A DNA stretch of 64,000 nt from Oscillospiraceae bacterium (GCA_009785335.1 WQWM01000006.1:27811-91810), one strand, 5' to 3'. Numbered from the stretch's first letter, positions 9,361-19,112 are shown. The notes: generated from the letters alone by a model not told the origin. Numbers and translations are program-made.

Positions 9361-11064
9361 TTAGGTGGGTTTTATCTCCCCGCACAGCAGCTCGCTGCCT
9401 TCGCCGGTTTTGCGCACTTGGTCAAGCGGAATACCCAGCTCATCAGCGATGACTTGGGTGATGAGTGGGCAGCAAAACCCACCCTGACAACGTCCCATGC
9501 CCGCACGCACCCGCCGCTTGATGCCATCAATGCTATCACAGGGCAGCGGACGACGCATGGCAGCAAGGATTTCGCCTTTGCTGATTTGCTCACAGCGACA
9601 TAGGATGATGCCGTAATCGGGGCTTTGGCGAATGAGCGTGTTGCGTGCGAAATTGTTGAGCGATGTGGCATCCACAATCCCCTGCCGTTGCGGATTGAAA
9701 TCTTCGTTTGGCTGAGCTTGCAGCATGTCCGCTGCCCACTGCGCAACATCAACCGCCACAGCAGGTGCGGCCGTGAGGCCTGGTGACTGCATGCCCGCTG
9801 CATGGATGATATTTTTCGTATATAGCCCGCGGCGAACCACGAAGTCTTCTTCAAATGTGGCGGCACGCGTGCCCGAAAAATAGGTAATGCCCTGCGCAGG
9901 GTGCAATGCTTCACTGGTTTTGGTTTGATGCCCAAACACGGTGCGCAAATCCTGCGCATGAGTGGCGAAGTCTTCTTTGTCGATGGTTTCCACGGCATTG
10001 GGGCCCAGCAGCAGGTTGCCATGCACGGTGTGGATAACCCCGCCGCCCTTGGTGTGCTTGCTGTAACCCTCTTTCGCGCCAGTGCCCAGGGTAGACGCAC
10101 TGCGGCTCATGAGCTTGCTGAACTTGGTGTCGAGGATGATATTCGTGCCGCGGCGCGGATGGATGGAAAAGAAACGATCCTGCGCGAAGGCGGCGATGTC
10201 TTCGCAAAACACACCTGCGGCGTTGATTACCAGTTTGGGCTTTAGCGTGCCGCGATTAGTGTGAACGGCTATGATTTTGTTCTCGTGCACGTCCATCCCC
10301 AACACAGCGGTATTCAAGTGCACGCGCACGCCGTTTTCGATGGCATTTTCAGCATAGGCAATGGTGAGGGTATAGGGACATACCGCGCCTGCTGTGGGGA
10401 AAAACATGCCGCACTTCAGCGCAGGGTGAATATGCGGCAAGCGACGACGCAACTGCTTTTGGTTATAAAATCTGCTGGGGATGCCGTGGCTGTTCCAACG
10501 GAACTTGCCCGCCCAAAGCAACCAACGCGGTTGCGGAAAGCACAGGTATTGTCCGCTGCGCTTGAACGGCACTTGAAGCTCAGCGCACAGTTCTTTGAAC
10601 ATGGCATTGCCACGGTGATTATAGTGATGCTTTTGTGTGTTCTTATGCTTAAGGTCAAGCCCAGGATGCACCATGCCATCATTGCGTGAGGAGGCATGCA
10701 TGGCCACATCGCATTCTTTTTCCACCAGCATCACATCCATCTGGTAGCGGGCAAGCTCTCGGGCAATGGCGCAGCCAATTACCCCGCCGCCAATCACCAG
10801 CACATCGGGTGCTTGTCCATCCAATGTGTTGTCCTGCACAGCAGGCAAACGCGTGGGTTGCGCTTGCTCGCCGATGTAATGCACATCGTTGACCACACCG
10901 CCTTCGCCTTTGAACAGCACAGCCGCCAGCCGTCCGGCCTGCACGATGGCATGCCAGTTGTCACTTTCGCCCTGCAGCGAAAGATGTTGTTGCTGCGGCA
11001 CAACACAAAAACGCCCGCCGAATTGTTTGTGCAGGCTGCGGTTGATACGGGTGATATTGCTCAT
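9361..11064 (-). CDS. FAD-dependent dehydrogenase, GlpA/G3P dehydrogenase-like with C-terminal BFD-type [2Fe-2S] domain
   Basis: DVLVIGGGVIGCAIARELARYQMDVMLVEKE; C-terminal ILCRCEQISKGEI...GRCQGGFCCPL. Confidence 0.85.
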   Translation of the reverse strand: MSNITRINRSLHKQFGGRFCVVPQQQHLSLQGESDNWHAIVQAGRLAAVLFKGEGGVVNDVHYIGEQAQPTRLPAVQDNTLDGQAPDVLVIGGGVIGCAIARELARYQMDVMLVEKECDVAMHASSRNDGMVHPGLDLKHKNTQKHHYNHRGNAMFKELCAELQVPFKRSGQYLCFPQPRWLLWAGKFRWNSHGIPSRFYNQKQLRRRLPHIHPALKCGMFFPTAGAVCPYTLTIAYAENAIENGVRVHLNTAVLGMDVHENKIIAVHTNRGTLKPKLVINAAGVFCEDIAAFAQDRFFSIHPRRGTNIILDTKFSKLMSRSASTLGTGAKEGYSKHTKGGGVIHTVHGNLLLGPNAVETIDKEDFATHAQDLRTVFGHQTKTSEALHPAQGITYFSGTRAATFEEDFVVRRGLYTKNIIHAAGMQSPGLTAAPAVAVDVAQWAADMLQAQPNEDFNPQRQGIVDATSLNNFARNTLIRQSPDYGIILCRCEQISKGEILAAMRRPLPCDSIDGIKRRVRAGMGRCQGGFCCPLITQVIADELGIPLDQVRKTGEGSELLCGEIKPT

Positions 11065-11070
11065 GTTTCT

Positions 11071-11099
11071 ATTATAGCGAATTTTGGCAGCGGTGTCAA
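11071..11099 (-). promoter_or_regulatory. Consensus sigma-A promoter TTGACA-N17-TATAAT
   Basis: Minus strand: TTGACA CCGCTGCCAAAATTCGC TATAAT AGAAAC ATG. Confidence 0.85.
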
Positions 11100-11210
11100 G
11101 TCTTTTCACTGCTGGGCAGTGGTTAATTTGTGTGGATAGTTTGAGCAACGGCGCAGTAACGCTACGCCCTAGGATGTGTCTTCAAATCGGCACATTGCGC
11201 AATCGGAACC

Positions 11211-11282
11211 TGTAGGGGCGGATGTGAATCCGCCCGGGCTATAAATATTAAACTTTCGGGCGGCTTGCAAGCCGCCCCTACA
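11211..11282. repeat. Paired TGTAGGGGCGG...CCGCCCCTACA element
   Basis: tgtaggggcggatgtgaatccgcccg and cgggcggcttgcaagccgcccctaca. Confidence 0.9.
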
Positions 11283-11415
11283 TGCTGACGATAGACATGC
11301 TTTTACCAGTCTGACTCCTCCATGCAAAAACCCACAACAAATGTTGCGGGTTGATTTTTTTCTGCAATTTATGTAGGTTTTGACCATAATGACTGAGTTC
11401 CCCCAAGTCAATGCG

Positions 11416-12225
11416 CTATCTCAAGTCAATGATAGGTGTTCCTCCGCCTTGCACTTGCGGCAGTTGGCCGTCCCAGTTCTGTGCAATTTCCCAGTCAATG
11501 AGCCGATCTGTGATGGAATCAGCAATGAGGCGGTTGGCAGCTGCTTCTGCTTCTGCGGCCACGATGATTGCGGCTGCGTCATACTCGGCTGCTGCCAAGC
11601 GAGCCTGCGCGCGAACAACGCGAGCGCGTTCCTCTGCTTCAATGCGCACCAGATCTTGCTCTGCGGCCTGTGCTTGCTCAATGGCTTCATCGAAGATGTC
11701 GCTAAACTGGAAATCGACGATATTGAACGCACGGACAATCACACCGAATTCGTCAAGCTCAGCTTCAAGTTGCGCAAGCATATCTGCTGCAATTCTAGCA
11801 CGATAATGCACCAATTGAGACGAAGTATATCGTGCCGTCACGTCCTTAACTGCTTGCTGCAATGCGGGCACGATGATGTCGCCTTCAAGGAAAGGGACTC
11901 CAATGTTTTGCACCACATACAAAGCCCCGCTGGACGTGATTTGATAGTTTAGCACAATGATTGCATCCACCGACTGAAGGTCGCTTGACACTGCGGTTGC
12001 ATAAGCCTCAACTGTTTGCACGCGAACATCCACAACCTCAAACCGCTGCACAAGCGGAGCACTGAATTGCAAGCCGTTTGGGACCACTCTGCCAGTGGGC
12101 GCGCCCATTTGCACCACCACACCAACCCGGCCTGTGGGGATAGAGCGCATGGAACTCAGCCCAGCGATAAGTATTAGTGCAGCGATAACTGCGATTGCGA
12201 TGATTGGTTTTAGCTTTTTGCTCAT
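11416..12225 (-). CDS. SPFH/prohibitin-family protein
   Basis: N-term TM, IPTGRVGVVVQMG, Ala/Glu-rich coiled coil typical of SPFH. Confidence 0.85.
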   Translation of the reverse strand: MSKKLKPIIAIAVIAALILIAGLSSMRSIPTGRVGVVVQMGAPTGRVVPNGLQFSAPLVQRFEVVDVRVQTVEAYATAVSSDLQSVDAIIVLNYQITSSGALYVVQNIGVPFLEGDIIVPALQQAVKDVTARYTSSQLVHYRARIAADMLAQLEAELDEFGVIVRAFNIVDFQFSDIFDEAIEQAQAAEQDLVRIEAEERARVVRAQARLAAAEYDAAAIIVAAEAEAAANRLIADSITDRLIDWEIAQNWDGQLPQVQGGGTPIIDLR

Positions 12226-12251
12226 GTTCTAAAGCTCCTTTTTATACTGCT

Positions 12252-12650
12252 TTAATACTGCGGCGGCATTTGCCCCACAACCATGGCTTTGTTGGCCATG
12301 ATACCATTTGCCACTTCTTCGGGATTGGTCACGTTCACATGGTACGTTGCGCCTTCCATGGTCACCAGCGAAACGCGTTTGCGCCACCAGCTGTTTTTCA
12401 CTTCCATGGTGCCCACGCTGGCATAGGGAACCAGCACGCCATTCACCATCACACCGTTATGGTCTGCCGAAATGGTTTTGCGCAGCTCCATCACGCCGCT
12501 GACCACGTAAAATACCGTGAGTCCCACAAAAATGAAAAACACAATATCCAGTCCACGAGTCAGTAGTACCCCCACATCAAACAAGACATTCAGCACAACC
12601 AAAATAATAAAACCCACTAAAGATTTTTTGCCAACAACATGTTGCATCAT
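12252..12650 (-). CDS. Two-TM protein with PH-like domain, unknown function
   Basis: 132 aa ORF with TM helices and consensus promoter upstream. Confidence 0.55.
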   Translation of the reverse strand: MMQHVVGKKSLVGFIILVVLNVLFDVGVLLTRGLDIVFFIFVGLTVFYVVSGVMELRKTISADHNGVMVNGVLVPYASVGTMEVKNSWWRKRVSLVTMEGATYHVNVTNPEEVANGIMANKAMVVGQMPPQY

Positions 12651-12799
12651 TCGATTCTCCTCGACAATATTTTTCGTTCATTTTTATTATAGCATGGTGT
12701 GCAAAAGTTGTCAAGCACCAAAACGTCAACTCCCCAATATAATGAAACTGTACCGCACAACGGACGTGCATCATTCAAACGCCAGAAAGGAAAAATACA

Positions 12800-13621
12800 A
12801 TGAGTGCTCAACGCAATTATTATAACCACGCCGCCGCCCGCGCGGCTGCCGCAAAAGCCCGCAACTGCGTAGGAACCCCTATGACCCCACCACCCGCCAT
12901 CACGATACCTGCGCCAGTGCCGTTTTCTCCAGCCGCTCCCCTGCCCGCAGCCTTACCCAGCCGCTGCGGAACCAGCGAAGATACCGTTTGCTATACCGTT
13001 AAACATGGCGCAACAGGCCCCATGGGACCCGCAGGCTGTCAAGGCCCCATCGGTCCCGCAGGTGCTCCAGGTGCGCGTGGCGCGACCGGCGCAATGGGCC
13101 CGCAAGGGCATCAGGGACATCCTGGCCATCGTGGCGCAACCGGCGCGATGGGACCCATGGGCCCCATTGGTTCTGCAGGTGCCCCCGGCGCTGCTGGCCC
13201 GCAAGGTCAACGCGGCGCGCAAGGCCCCGCAGGTTGCCAAGGCCCACAGGGACCCGCAGGCCCATCGGAATTGTATATGGTCAACAGCCAAGTGTGCAAC
13301 GTGCCGCCCCATCACGTGGTTGAAGACATGAAAGCCATCTGCCCGCCCGGCATGATTTGCATCAGCGGCGGTTATCAGTCTGATAACCATGACCTGACCG
13401 TCATACGCAACACCGCAGTGGATAGCTACCACGCTTGGGAAGTATCGTGCTATAACAACACCAATCGGCCGTGCTCCGTGCAAGCCTATGCCATTTGCGT
13501 GCCCGAGTGCAATATCAAACCCCTCAAAGAACCCCGCATGGCCCCCAACATGGCGCGCTGCAAAGTTAAGCCTGTGCCCTGCCAGCCGCCCGCCTATCCC
13601 AGCATGAATGGCCACTTCTAA
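12800..13621 (+). CDS. Collagen-like (GXY repeat) protein with Cys-containing triplets
   Basis: About 29 uninterrupted G-X-Y triplets ([19 protein letters not shown]...), RBS aaagga; no obvious signal peptide. Confidence 0.85.
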   Translation: MSAQRNYYNHAAARAAAAKARNCVGTPMTPPPAITIPAPVPFSPAAPLPAALPSRCGTSEDTVCYTVKHGATGPMGPAGCQGPIGPAGAPGARGATGAMGPQGHQGHPGHRGATGAMGPMGPIGSAGAPGAAGPQGQRGAQGPAGCQGPQGPAGPSELYMVNSQVCNVPPHHVVEDMKAICPPGMICISGGYQSDNHDLTVIRNTAVDSYHAWEVSCYNNTNRPCSVQAYAICVPECNIKPLKEPRMAPNMARCKVKPVPCQPPAYPSMNGHF

Positions 13622-13628
13622 GGTCTGC

Positions 13629-13667
13629 AATCCCCTGCCTATAACACAGGCGGGGGATTATTTTTTT
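13629..13667 (+). terminator. Rho-independent terminator
   Basis: aatcccctgcct-ataacac-aggcgggggatt followed by T-run. Confidence 0.85.
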
Positions 13668-13817
13668 CACGCAACCACACAAAAATACTTTAATGCTTTA
13701 ATTCTCGATTTTTCCAAGAAACGGCATGAAAAGCGGTTATTTTTTACATGTTTGTCCACACAATGAGACAAATACACACAGTACGGGCACAACAAACAAA
13801 CTGCGAACGAATGCGCC

Positions 13818-13846
13818 TTGACAGCTTTGGGCAAATCGCCTATAAT
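13818..13846 (+). promoter_or_regulatory. Consensus promoter TTGACA-N17-TATAAT upstream of Thr-rich secreted protein
   Basis: ttgaca gctttgggcaaatcgcc tataat. Confidence 0.85.
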
Positions 13847-13884
13847 CCGTCTCAATTTATGAATTAATTTGAGAGGGATTGAAC

Positions 13885-15078
13885 ATGAATTTCAAACGCG
13901 TTTGTGTTTTGCTGATCATCAGTGCGCTTTGCGTGGCAACGGCAATTCCCGCTGCAGGACTAAGTGGTTTTGTGGGCGGCGCGCGTTGGAACGATATTCC
14001 TGCCATCCCCATCATTCAAAGCACGCAAGGCAGCCTCAACAGCATCAGCCGCGCCTCTGTTTCTGTCATCCTCAACCCCGCACAAACCCTGGTTACACTG
14101 GGGTTTAGTGTGCATGCCCCTGCTGTTACGCAAACCTCTCCTGTGGGTGCAATTTTGTTGCTGGGCAGCCAAGAAATCGGTCGCTGGCAACATGGCCACA
14201 ACGCGATTTACGATCAAGAAAATTACGCCCTGCGCGGTGCAGCATGGATACCTGACGATACCTCCGCCAATCATTATAATATTGTGTTAGAGCTAGGCAG
14301 CAAGCATGCTGCCGCCTTTGATGCACTACAACAGCTGCGTTTGCAGCTCATTGACCCGCAGAGCAGGCCATCACTGAGCATTGATTTCCCCATCATCATT
14401 GAGCAACCCGAACCCCCGCAAACACAAACACAGACGCAAACCCAGCCACAAACGCAAGCACAAACTGCACCCAGCACCACACAAACAACCACAACAGCTA
14501 CAACCACTAGTACTACCGCCGCAACGACCACCACGACAACCACCAGAACTACCGCTACAACGACCACCACTACCACCCGTGCAACCACCACCACTGCGCC
14601 GCCGCTCACCTTTGCCGCGCAGCCAACTGCAGCACCAACACAATTTGTGTTGCCCACACTCCCGCCTGCTTTGCTGGCTGCAGCACCTGCTTTAACCACC
14701 GCACAACTGCAGCAAACACAAGCCGATCAATTCTTCACCGTGACTACTTGGCATACGGTGATCATCGAAAACATCACTGAGCCTGCACTGGTGGATGAGC
14801 CGCAGGCTGCACAGCTTACCTTTGCGCAGCCTGACTATACCCCTGCTGCGCTTTCCATTATAGAGTCAGTCATTTGCCCGCAGATGCAGTTTGTGCAGGA
14901 TGAACCCATCGAGTTAGTCTCCATCACACTCGCACAAGCCACATCTGCCGCCGAAAGCAATGCTTGGTTGCTGGCCACCGGCGCTGGCTTGCTCGTGCTT
15001 GCGCTTGTGCTGGTGCTCTATTGGCTCAACGTGCGCAAAGCAGCTGCGAAAGAGAAAACAAACGACGTCAGCGCATAA
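13885..15078 (+). CDS. Secreted/anchored protein with Thr-rich mucin-like linker and C-terminal TM
   Basis: Signal peptide MNFKRVCVLLIISALCVATAIPAAG; QTQTQTQ/TTTTT linker; C-term LLVLALVLVLYWL + basic tail. Confidence 0.65.
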   Translation: MNFKRVCVLLIISALCVATAIPAAGLSGFVGGARWNDIPAIPIIQSTQGSLNSISRASVSVILNPAQTLVTLGFSVHAPAVTQTSPVGAILLLGSQEIGRWQHGHNAIYDQENYALRGAAWIPDDTSANHYNIVLELGSKHAAAFDALQQLRLQLIDPQSRPSLSIDFPIIIEQPEPPQTQTQTQTQPQTQAQTAPSTTQTTTTATTTSTTAATTTTTTTRTTATTTTTTTRATTTTAPPLTFAAQPTAAPTQFVLPTLPPALLAAAPALTTAQLQQTQADQFFTVTTWHTVIIENITEPALVDEPQAAQLTFAQPDYTPAALSIIESVICPQMQFVQDEPIELVSITLAQATSAAESNAWLLATGAGLLVLALVLVLYWLNVRKAAAKEKTNDVSA

Positions 15079-16795
15079 ACACACCTTCCCATGGGTCTTT
15101 TCGTTTCAGCCGTTTTAACGCCTGCACCATGTCGATGCCATCTGGCGCAACTTTGGGCAGCTCGCTCCAAGCGATGGGGCAGCTCACGGGCATGCCGGGG
15201 CGCATGCGCACGCTGTAAGGCGCAACACTGGTGGCACTTCGCGTGTTGCGAATCCAGTCTACAAAAATCTTGCCCTTGCGGTTGGCTTTGCGCACATTGG
15301 CGGTGTATTTTTCCGGCCAGGTCTCCACCATCGCGTCAACAATCCCCTTCGCCATGTCGCGAAAACTCTGCCAGTTTTGCGCAGGCAGCATGGGCACCAC
15401 CACATGGTAACCCTTGCCGCCGCTGGTTTTGAGATAAGACTTCAGCCCCAGCTTGTCTAGGATTTTCTTCAGGTCACGCGCGCCTTGGCGCACCTGTTCT
15501 AAAGCCAAGCCTTCGTCCGGGTCAAGGTCAAACACCATCATGTCCGGCTGCTCAAGCGCATCAATTCGGCTGCCCCAAGCGTGGAACTCCACGGTGTTTT
15601 GCTGCACCTCGGCTAATAGTTCCTCCGCACTGGTGATGACCAGCTGCGGATTTTTTTTATAAAAGCAAGATTCTGCAGCGCCACCCGGACAGCGAATGGC
15701 GGTGATGAGCCTGTGCTCAATATACGGCAGCATGCGCGGCGCAACGGCTTGATAGTAGTCCGCGAGGTCTTGCTTGGTGATGTGCGGCTCAGTGCTGAAA
15801 ATTTTATCTGGGCTACTGATTTCCACACCACGCTTGTAGCCTTCGCACTTGATTTTAATCCATTCGCGTTTGCCGGTATACAGCCCGTCTGCGCGCTTGG
15901 CGATGATTCCCTCAAGCCCCGCAGCACAAGCTTGGTTGAACAATTGCTGCCCATTTTCTGTCCAGTGCTGGCTATATTGTAAGCTATCCGGTGCATTGGC
16001 CAGCAGATTTTCCAATTTGGCTTTGCGTTGCAGCAAAGGTGTATCTCGCAGGTCATTGCCGTTCAGCGAAAGCAGGTCAAAAGCGATGTATTGTTGGGGT
16101 TTCAGCAGCATTTCGCCATCGATGACACAATTATCAAGCTTGGCTAACTCGCGTGCAACTGCCTTGAATTTTTGCGTGCAGTCGTTGCCGTTGCGGGTTT
16201 GCAGGCTAGCTTGGCCGTTTTCCACCACGCTCAACACCCGCCAGCCATCATATTTCAGCTCAAACACCCAGTCATCGTCTTGCGGCACTTGCTTGGCCAG
16301 CTTGCACAGCATCAACGCAGGCGCAGTTGCAGCCGCTCCTGCAGATTGCAGCAGCCAGTTCTTATCATCCATGCGTACCAGCGACCACTTGCCTGTTAAT
16401 CTTTCGCCATGCAGCGTGAATGTTATGCTGTTTTCGCTGCGTGTGTGCAAGTCGTAGGTGCCTTTGTCCCAAATCACCACCGTGCCGCCGCCGTACTGCC
16501 CTTTTGGGATGGTGCCCTCAAAATGGCGATATTCAAGCGGGTGATCCTCCACTTGGATAGCTAGCCTTTTTTCGGTGAGCGAGGGCTCTTTCGGCACTGC
16601 CCAGCTGCGCAGCACGCCGTTCATTTCAAGGCGCAAGTCATAGTGCTTGCGACTGGCTTCGTGATATTGGATGACATAATGCCGCCTGCGGCGGGGCTCC
16701 GTCGCTTCGCTGTGCTCCCTGGCAGTCTCTGCGTATGGCTCATCTGTTTTGTCAAAATTTCTCTTTTGATTATAGATGTGTAAGTTGTTTTTCAT
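15068..16795 (-). CDS. ligD: ATP-dependent DNA ligase LigD (PE-Lig-Pol order)
   Basis: PE: YHEASRKHYDLRLEMNG...GTIPKGQYGGGTV; ligase: FELKYDGWR...DGEML; Pol: DLDPDEGLALEQV...KTSGGKGYHVVVP. Confidence 0.93.
   Translation of the reverse strand: MKNNLHIYNQKRNFDKTDEPYAETAREHSEATEPRRRRHYVIQYHEASRKHYDLRLEMNGVLRSWAVPKEPSLTEKRLAIQVEDHPLEYRHFEGTIPKGQYGGGTVVIWDKGTYDLHTRSENSITFTLHGERLTGKWSLVRMDDKNWLLQSAGAAATAPALMLCKLAKQVPQDDDWVFELKYDGWRVLSVVENGQASLQTRNGNDCTQKFKAVARELAKLDNCVIDGEMLLKPQQYIAFDLLSLNGNDLRDTPLLQRKAKLENLLANAPDSLQYSQHWTENGQQLFNQACAAGLEGIIAKRADGLYTGKREWIKIKCEGYKRGVEISSPDKIFSTEPHITKQDLADYYQAVAPRMLPYIEHRLITAIRCPGGAAESCFYKKNPQLVITSAEELLAEVQQNTVEFHAWGSRIDALEQPDMMVFDLDPDEGLALEQVRQGARDLKKILDKLGLKSYLKTSGGKGYHVVVPMLPAQNWQSFRDMAKGIVDAMVETWPEKYTANVRKANRKGKIFVDWIRNTRSATSVAPYSVRMRPGMPVSCPIAWSELPKVAPDGIDMVQALKRLKRKDPWEGVFMR
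16681..16714. repeat. Same CACAGCGAAGCGACGGAGCCCC..GCAGGCGG repeat in ligD CDS
   Basis: gccgcctgcggcggggctccgtcgcttcgctgtg = reverse complement of 23048-type unit. Confidence 0.9.
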
Positions 16796-16826
16796 ACACA
16801 TACTATCCCCAAAGGAGGGTGATTCT

Positions 16827-17627
16827 ATGCCCGCAACCAAGACGGTGCTGTCGTTTGGCCTGGTGGCCATTCCCATTGCGCTGCACACCGCCACGCAGGA
16901 AAACGACATCGGTTTTCGCCAGCTGCACAAGGCTGACCACAGCCGCATTCGCTATAAAAAAGTGTGCGAGGGCTGCAACAAAGAGGTTAAACAAAGCGAC
17001 ATTGTGCGCGGCTATGAGTATGAAAAAGATCATTATGTTATCGTGAGCGATGAAGAACTTGAGGCCATCAAGACGGAAAAAGAGAAGGCCATTACCATTC
17101 TGCATTTTGTGCAGGAGAGCGAAATTTCGAGCATTTGCTACGCCAAGGCATACTACGCTCAGGCACTGCCTGGCGGCGAAAAAGCCTTCGAATTGCTGCG
17201 CCAAGCCCTGCAACAAGAACAGCGCGTGGCCGTGGGCAAAACCGTGCTGAGCACCAAAGAAACCCTCATGGCGATTTTTGCGCAGGAGGATGGCCTGTTG
17301 CTGCAAACGATGTTTTTCGCTGATGAAATCAAGGCGATGCCCGCCGCAAAAGCTGCCCCAAAAGTCACCGCACAAGAACTCAACATGGCGAAAAAACTGC
17401 TGCAAACCATGGATGCACCCTTTGATTTGGCTGATTACCACGATGAATATCAGGCGAAGCTGCGCCAGCTGCTGGAGAGTAAAATCACGGGCGAGGACAT
17501 GGCTATGCCGAAGAAAACTGGTCAGGTGAATGTCGCAGACCTTATGGATGCTTTTCGACAAAGCATTGAGCAGCAGCAAAAACCAGCAAAGAAAAAGCCG
17601 CAAGCGAAGAAGGCGGCGAAGAAGTAG
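16827..17627 (+). CDS. ku: Non-homologous end-joining protein Ku
   Basis: SFGLVAIPIALHTATQENDIGFRQLHKADHSRIRYKKVCEGCNKEV; AAAGGAGGG RBS; divergent from ligD. Confidence 0.93.
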   Translation: MPATKTVLSFGLVAIPIALHTATQENDIGFRQLHKADHSRIRYKKVCEGCNKEVKQSDIVRGYEYEKDHYVIVSDEELEAIKTEKEKAITILHFVQESEISSICYAKAYYAQALPGGEKAFELLRQALQQEQRVAVGKTVLSTKETLMAIFAQEDGLLLQTMFFADEIKAMPAAKAAPKVTAQELNMAKKLLQTMDAPFDLADYHDEYQAKLRQLLESKITGEDMAMPKKTGQVNVADLMDAFRQSIEQQQKPAKKKPQAKKAAKK

Positions 17628-17704
17628 GGGGCTTTTTTGTGTTAGGGCTTGTGTTCTGCCAATGTTTATAGTATAATGGTATTATCCTAGAATAGGAGTG
17701 TACC

Positions 17705-19054
17705 ATGAAACAAGTGAAATTGAAACTGAATCCAGCAAAGAGCTACCAAACCATTGAAGGCTTTGGCGCCAGCGGTGCATGGTGGGCACAATTCGTTGGC
17801 GGCTGGCCGGACGAAACGCGCCGCGAAATCATGCGCTTGCTTTATCACAAAGAGCACGGCCTTGGCATGCAAATTTATCGCTATAACCTAGGCGGCGGTT
17901 CAAAAGAAAGCGGCAACGGCCGGTTCGATAACCTCAACCGCAAGGCCTCAAGTTTCCTCAAGGCGGATAGTGATGACTATGACTGGTCGCGCGATGCTGA
18001 AGCCGTTTGGTGCATGAAAGAAGCCGTGGCTAACGGCGCAGATGAAGTGGTGCTGTTTGTGAATTCCCCACCTGAACGCTGGACGAAAAGTGGCTTGACC
18101 AAAGGAAAGTATTTTTTGTGTGCAAATTTACCGCGCAAGAATGAGTTAAAATTCACTACATATATGCTGGATGTGACAGAGCATTTTCTGGCACAGGGAC
18201 TGCCGGTGAAGGTGCTTTCGCCCATCAACGAGCCATTCGGCCCGTGGATTGACAAGCTGGCCGGGCAAGAGGGCTGCCACTATCGCGCCCATGGTGTGCG
18301 GCGGCTGCTGCGCCTGTTTGCCCGGGAAATGGATAAACGCCCCGTGCTGGATGGCATGATGCTTTCGGGCGCAGAAATGAACGACTTGCGCTACATGAAC
18401 AAAACCTACACTCGTGCGGTGCTGGGCGACAAAACAGTGCGCACAAGGGTAGATGGCATTGATGTGCACGGCTATGTGCTAAAACCCCTAGCGTGGCGCA
18501 AAAGCAAAGACGTGAAGCGTCGCTTTCGCAAATGGATGAATCGCAAATACCCAGGGCAGCCCATTCGCATGAGCGAGTGGACCGAAATGCAAGGCGGGCG
18601 TGACTACGGCATGCAGTCAGCGCTAACCCTGGCGAACGAGGTATGGGAAGACCTGACCATCATGGATGTGGTAAGCTGGCAAAAGTGGATAGCAGTGTCG
18701 GAAGTGGACTATAGCGATGGCCTGATCTATGTTGATCAAGAAAAGCAGACCTACGATATTCCCAAGCGTTACTATGCCTATGGGCAGTTCACCAAGTTTG
18801 TGCCGCGCGGCGCACAGCGCATTGAAATCAAGGGCGTGCCCGATGAACTGCAAGCCGTCGCCTTCAACTGTGGCACCCACACGGCGGTGATATTCATCAA
18901 TCACACAAGCTCGGCCATGGCTATTTCGCTGGGCAACGGTAGTGCGCAATTGATTGAAACGAATGAAGAAAAAAGCCTGCACCGCAGCGAGATTGACTTA
19001 GCGGGTTTTAGCATTGCGGCGAAGAGCGTGAACACGGTAGTGATTCGTGCGTAA
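17705..19054 (+). CDS. Glycoside hydrolase family 30-like
   Basis: YQTIEGFGASGAWWAQ, YNLGGGS, SPINEPFGPW, MSEWTEM. Confidence 0.8.
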   Translation: MKQVKLKLNPAKSYQTIEGFGASGAWWAQFVGGWPDETRREIMRLLYHKEHGLGMQIYRYNLGGGSKESGNGRFDNLNRKASSFLKADSDDYDWSRDAEAVWCMKEAVANGADEVVLFVNSPPERWTKSGLTKGKYFLCANLPRKNELKFTTYMLDVTEHFLAQGLPVKVLSPINEPFGPWIDKLAGQEGCHYRAHGVRRLLRLFAREMDKRPVLDGMMLSGAEMNDLRYMNKTYTRAVLGDKTVRTRVDGIDVHGYVLKPLAWRKSKDVKRRFRKWMNRKYPGQPIRMSEWTEMQGGRDYGMQSALTLANEVWEDLTIMDVVSWQKWIAVSEVDYSDGLIYVDQEKQTYDIPKRYYAYGQFTKFVPRGAQRIEIKGVPDELQAVAFNCGTHTAVIFINHTSSAMAISLGNGSAQLIETNEEKSLHRSEIDLAGFSIAAKSVNTVVIRA

Positions 19055-19088
19055 TGTTTTTGACCGTCCCCGTGTCATAAAAATCCAT

Positions 19089-19112
19089 GGGCGGCAGATT
19101 GCCGCCCCTACA
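19089..19112. repeat. Single GGGCGG...CCGCCCCTACA element upstream of yigZ-like gene
   Basis: gggcggcagattgccgcccctaca. Confidence 0.85.

Noticed and set aside
14274-14699. Val-rich minus-strand ORF
   Set aside because: Antisense of the poly-Thr (ACC/ACA) linker, low complexity.
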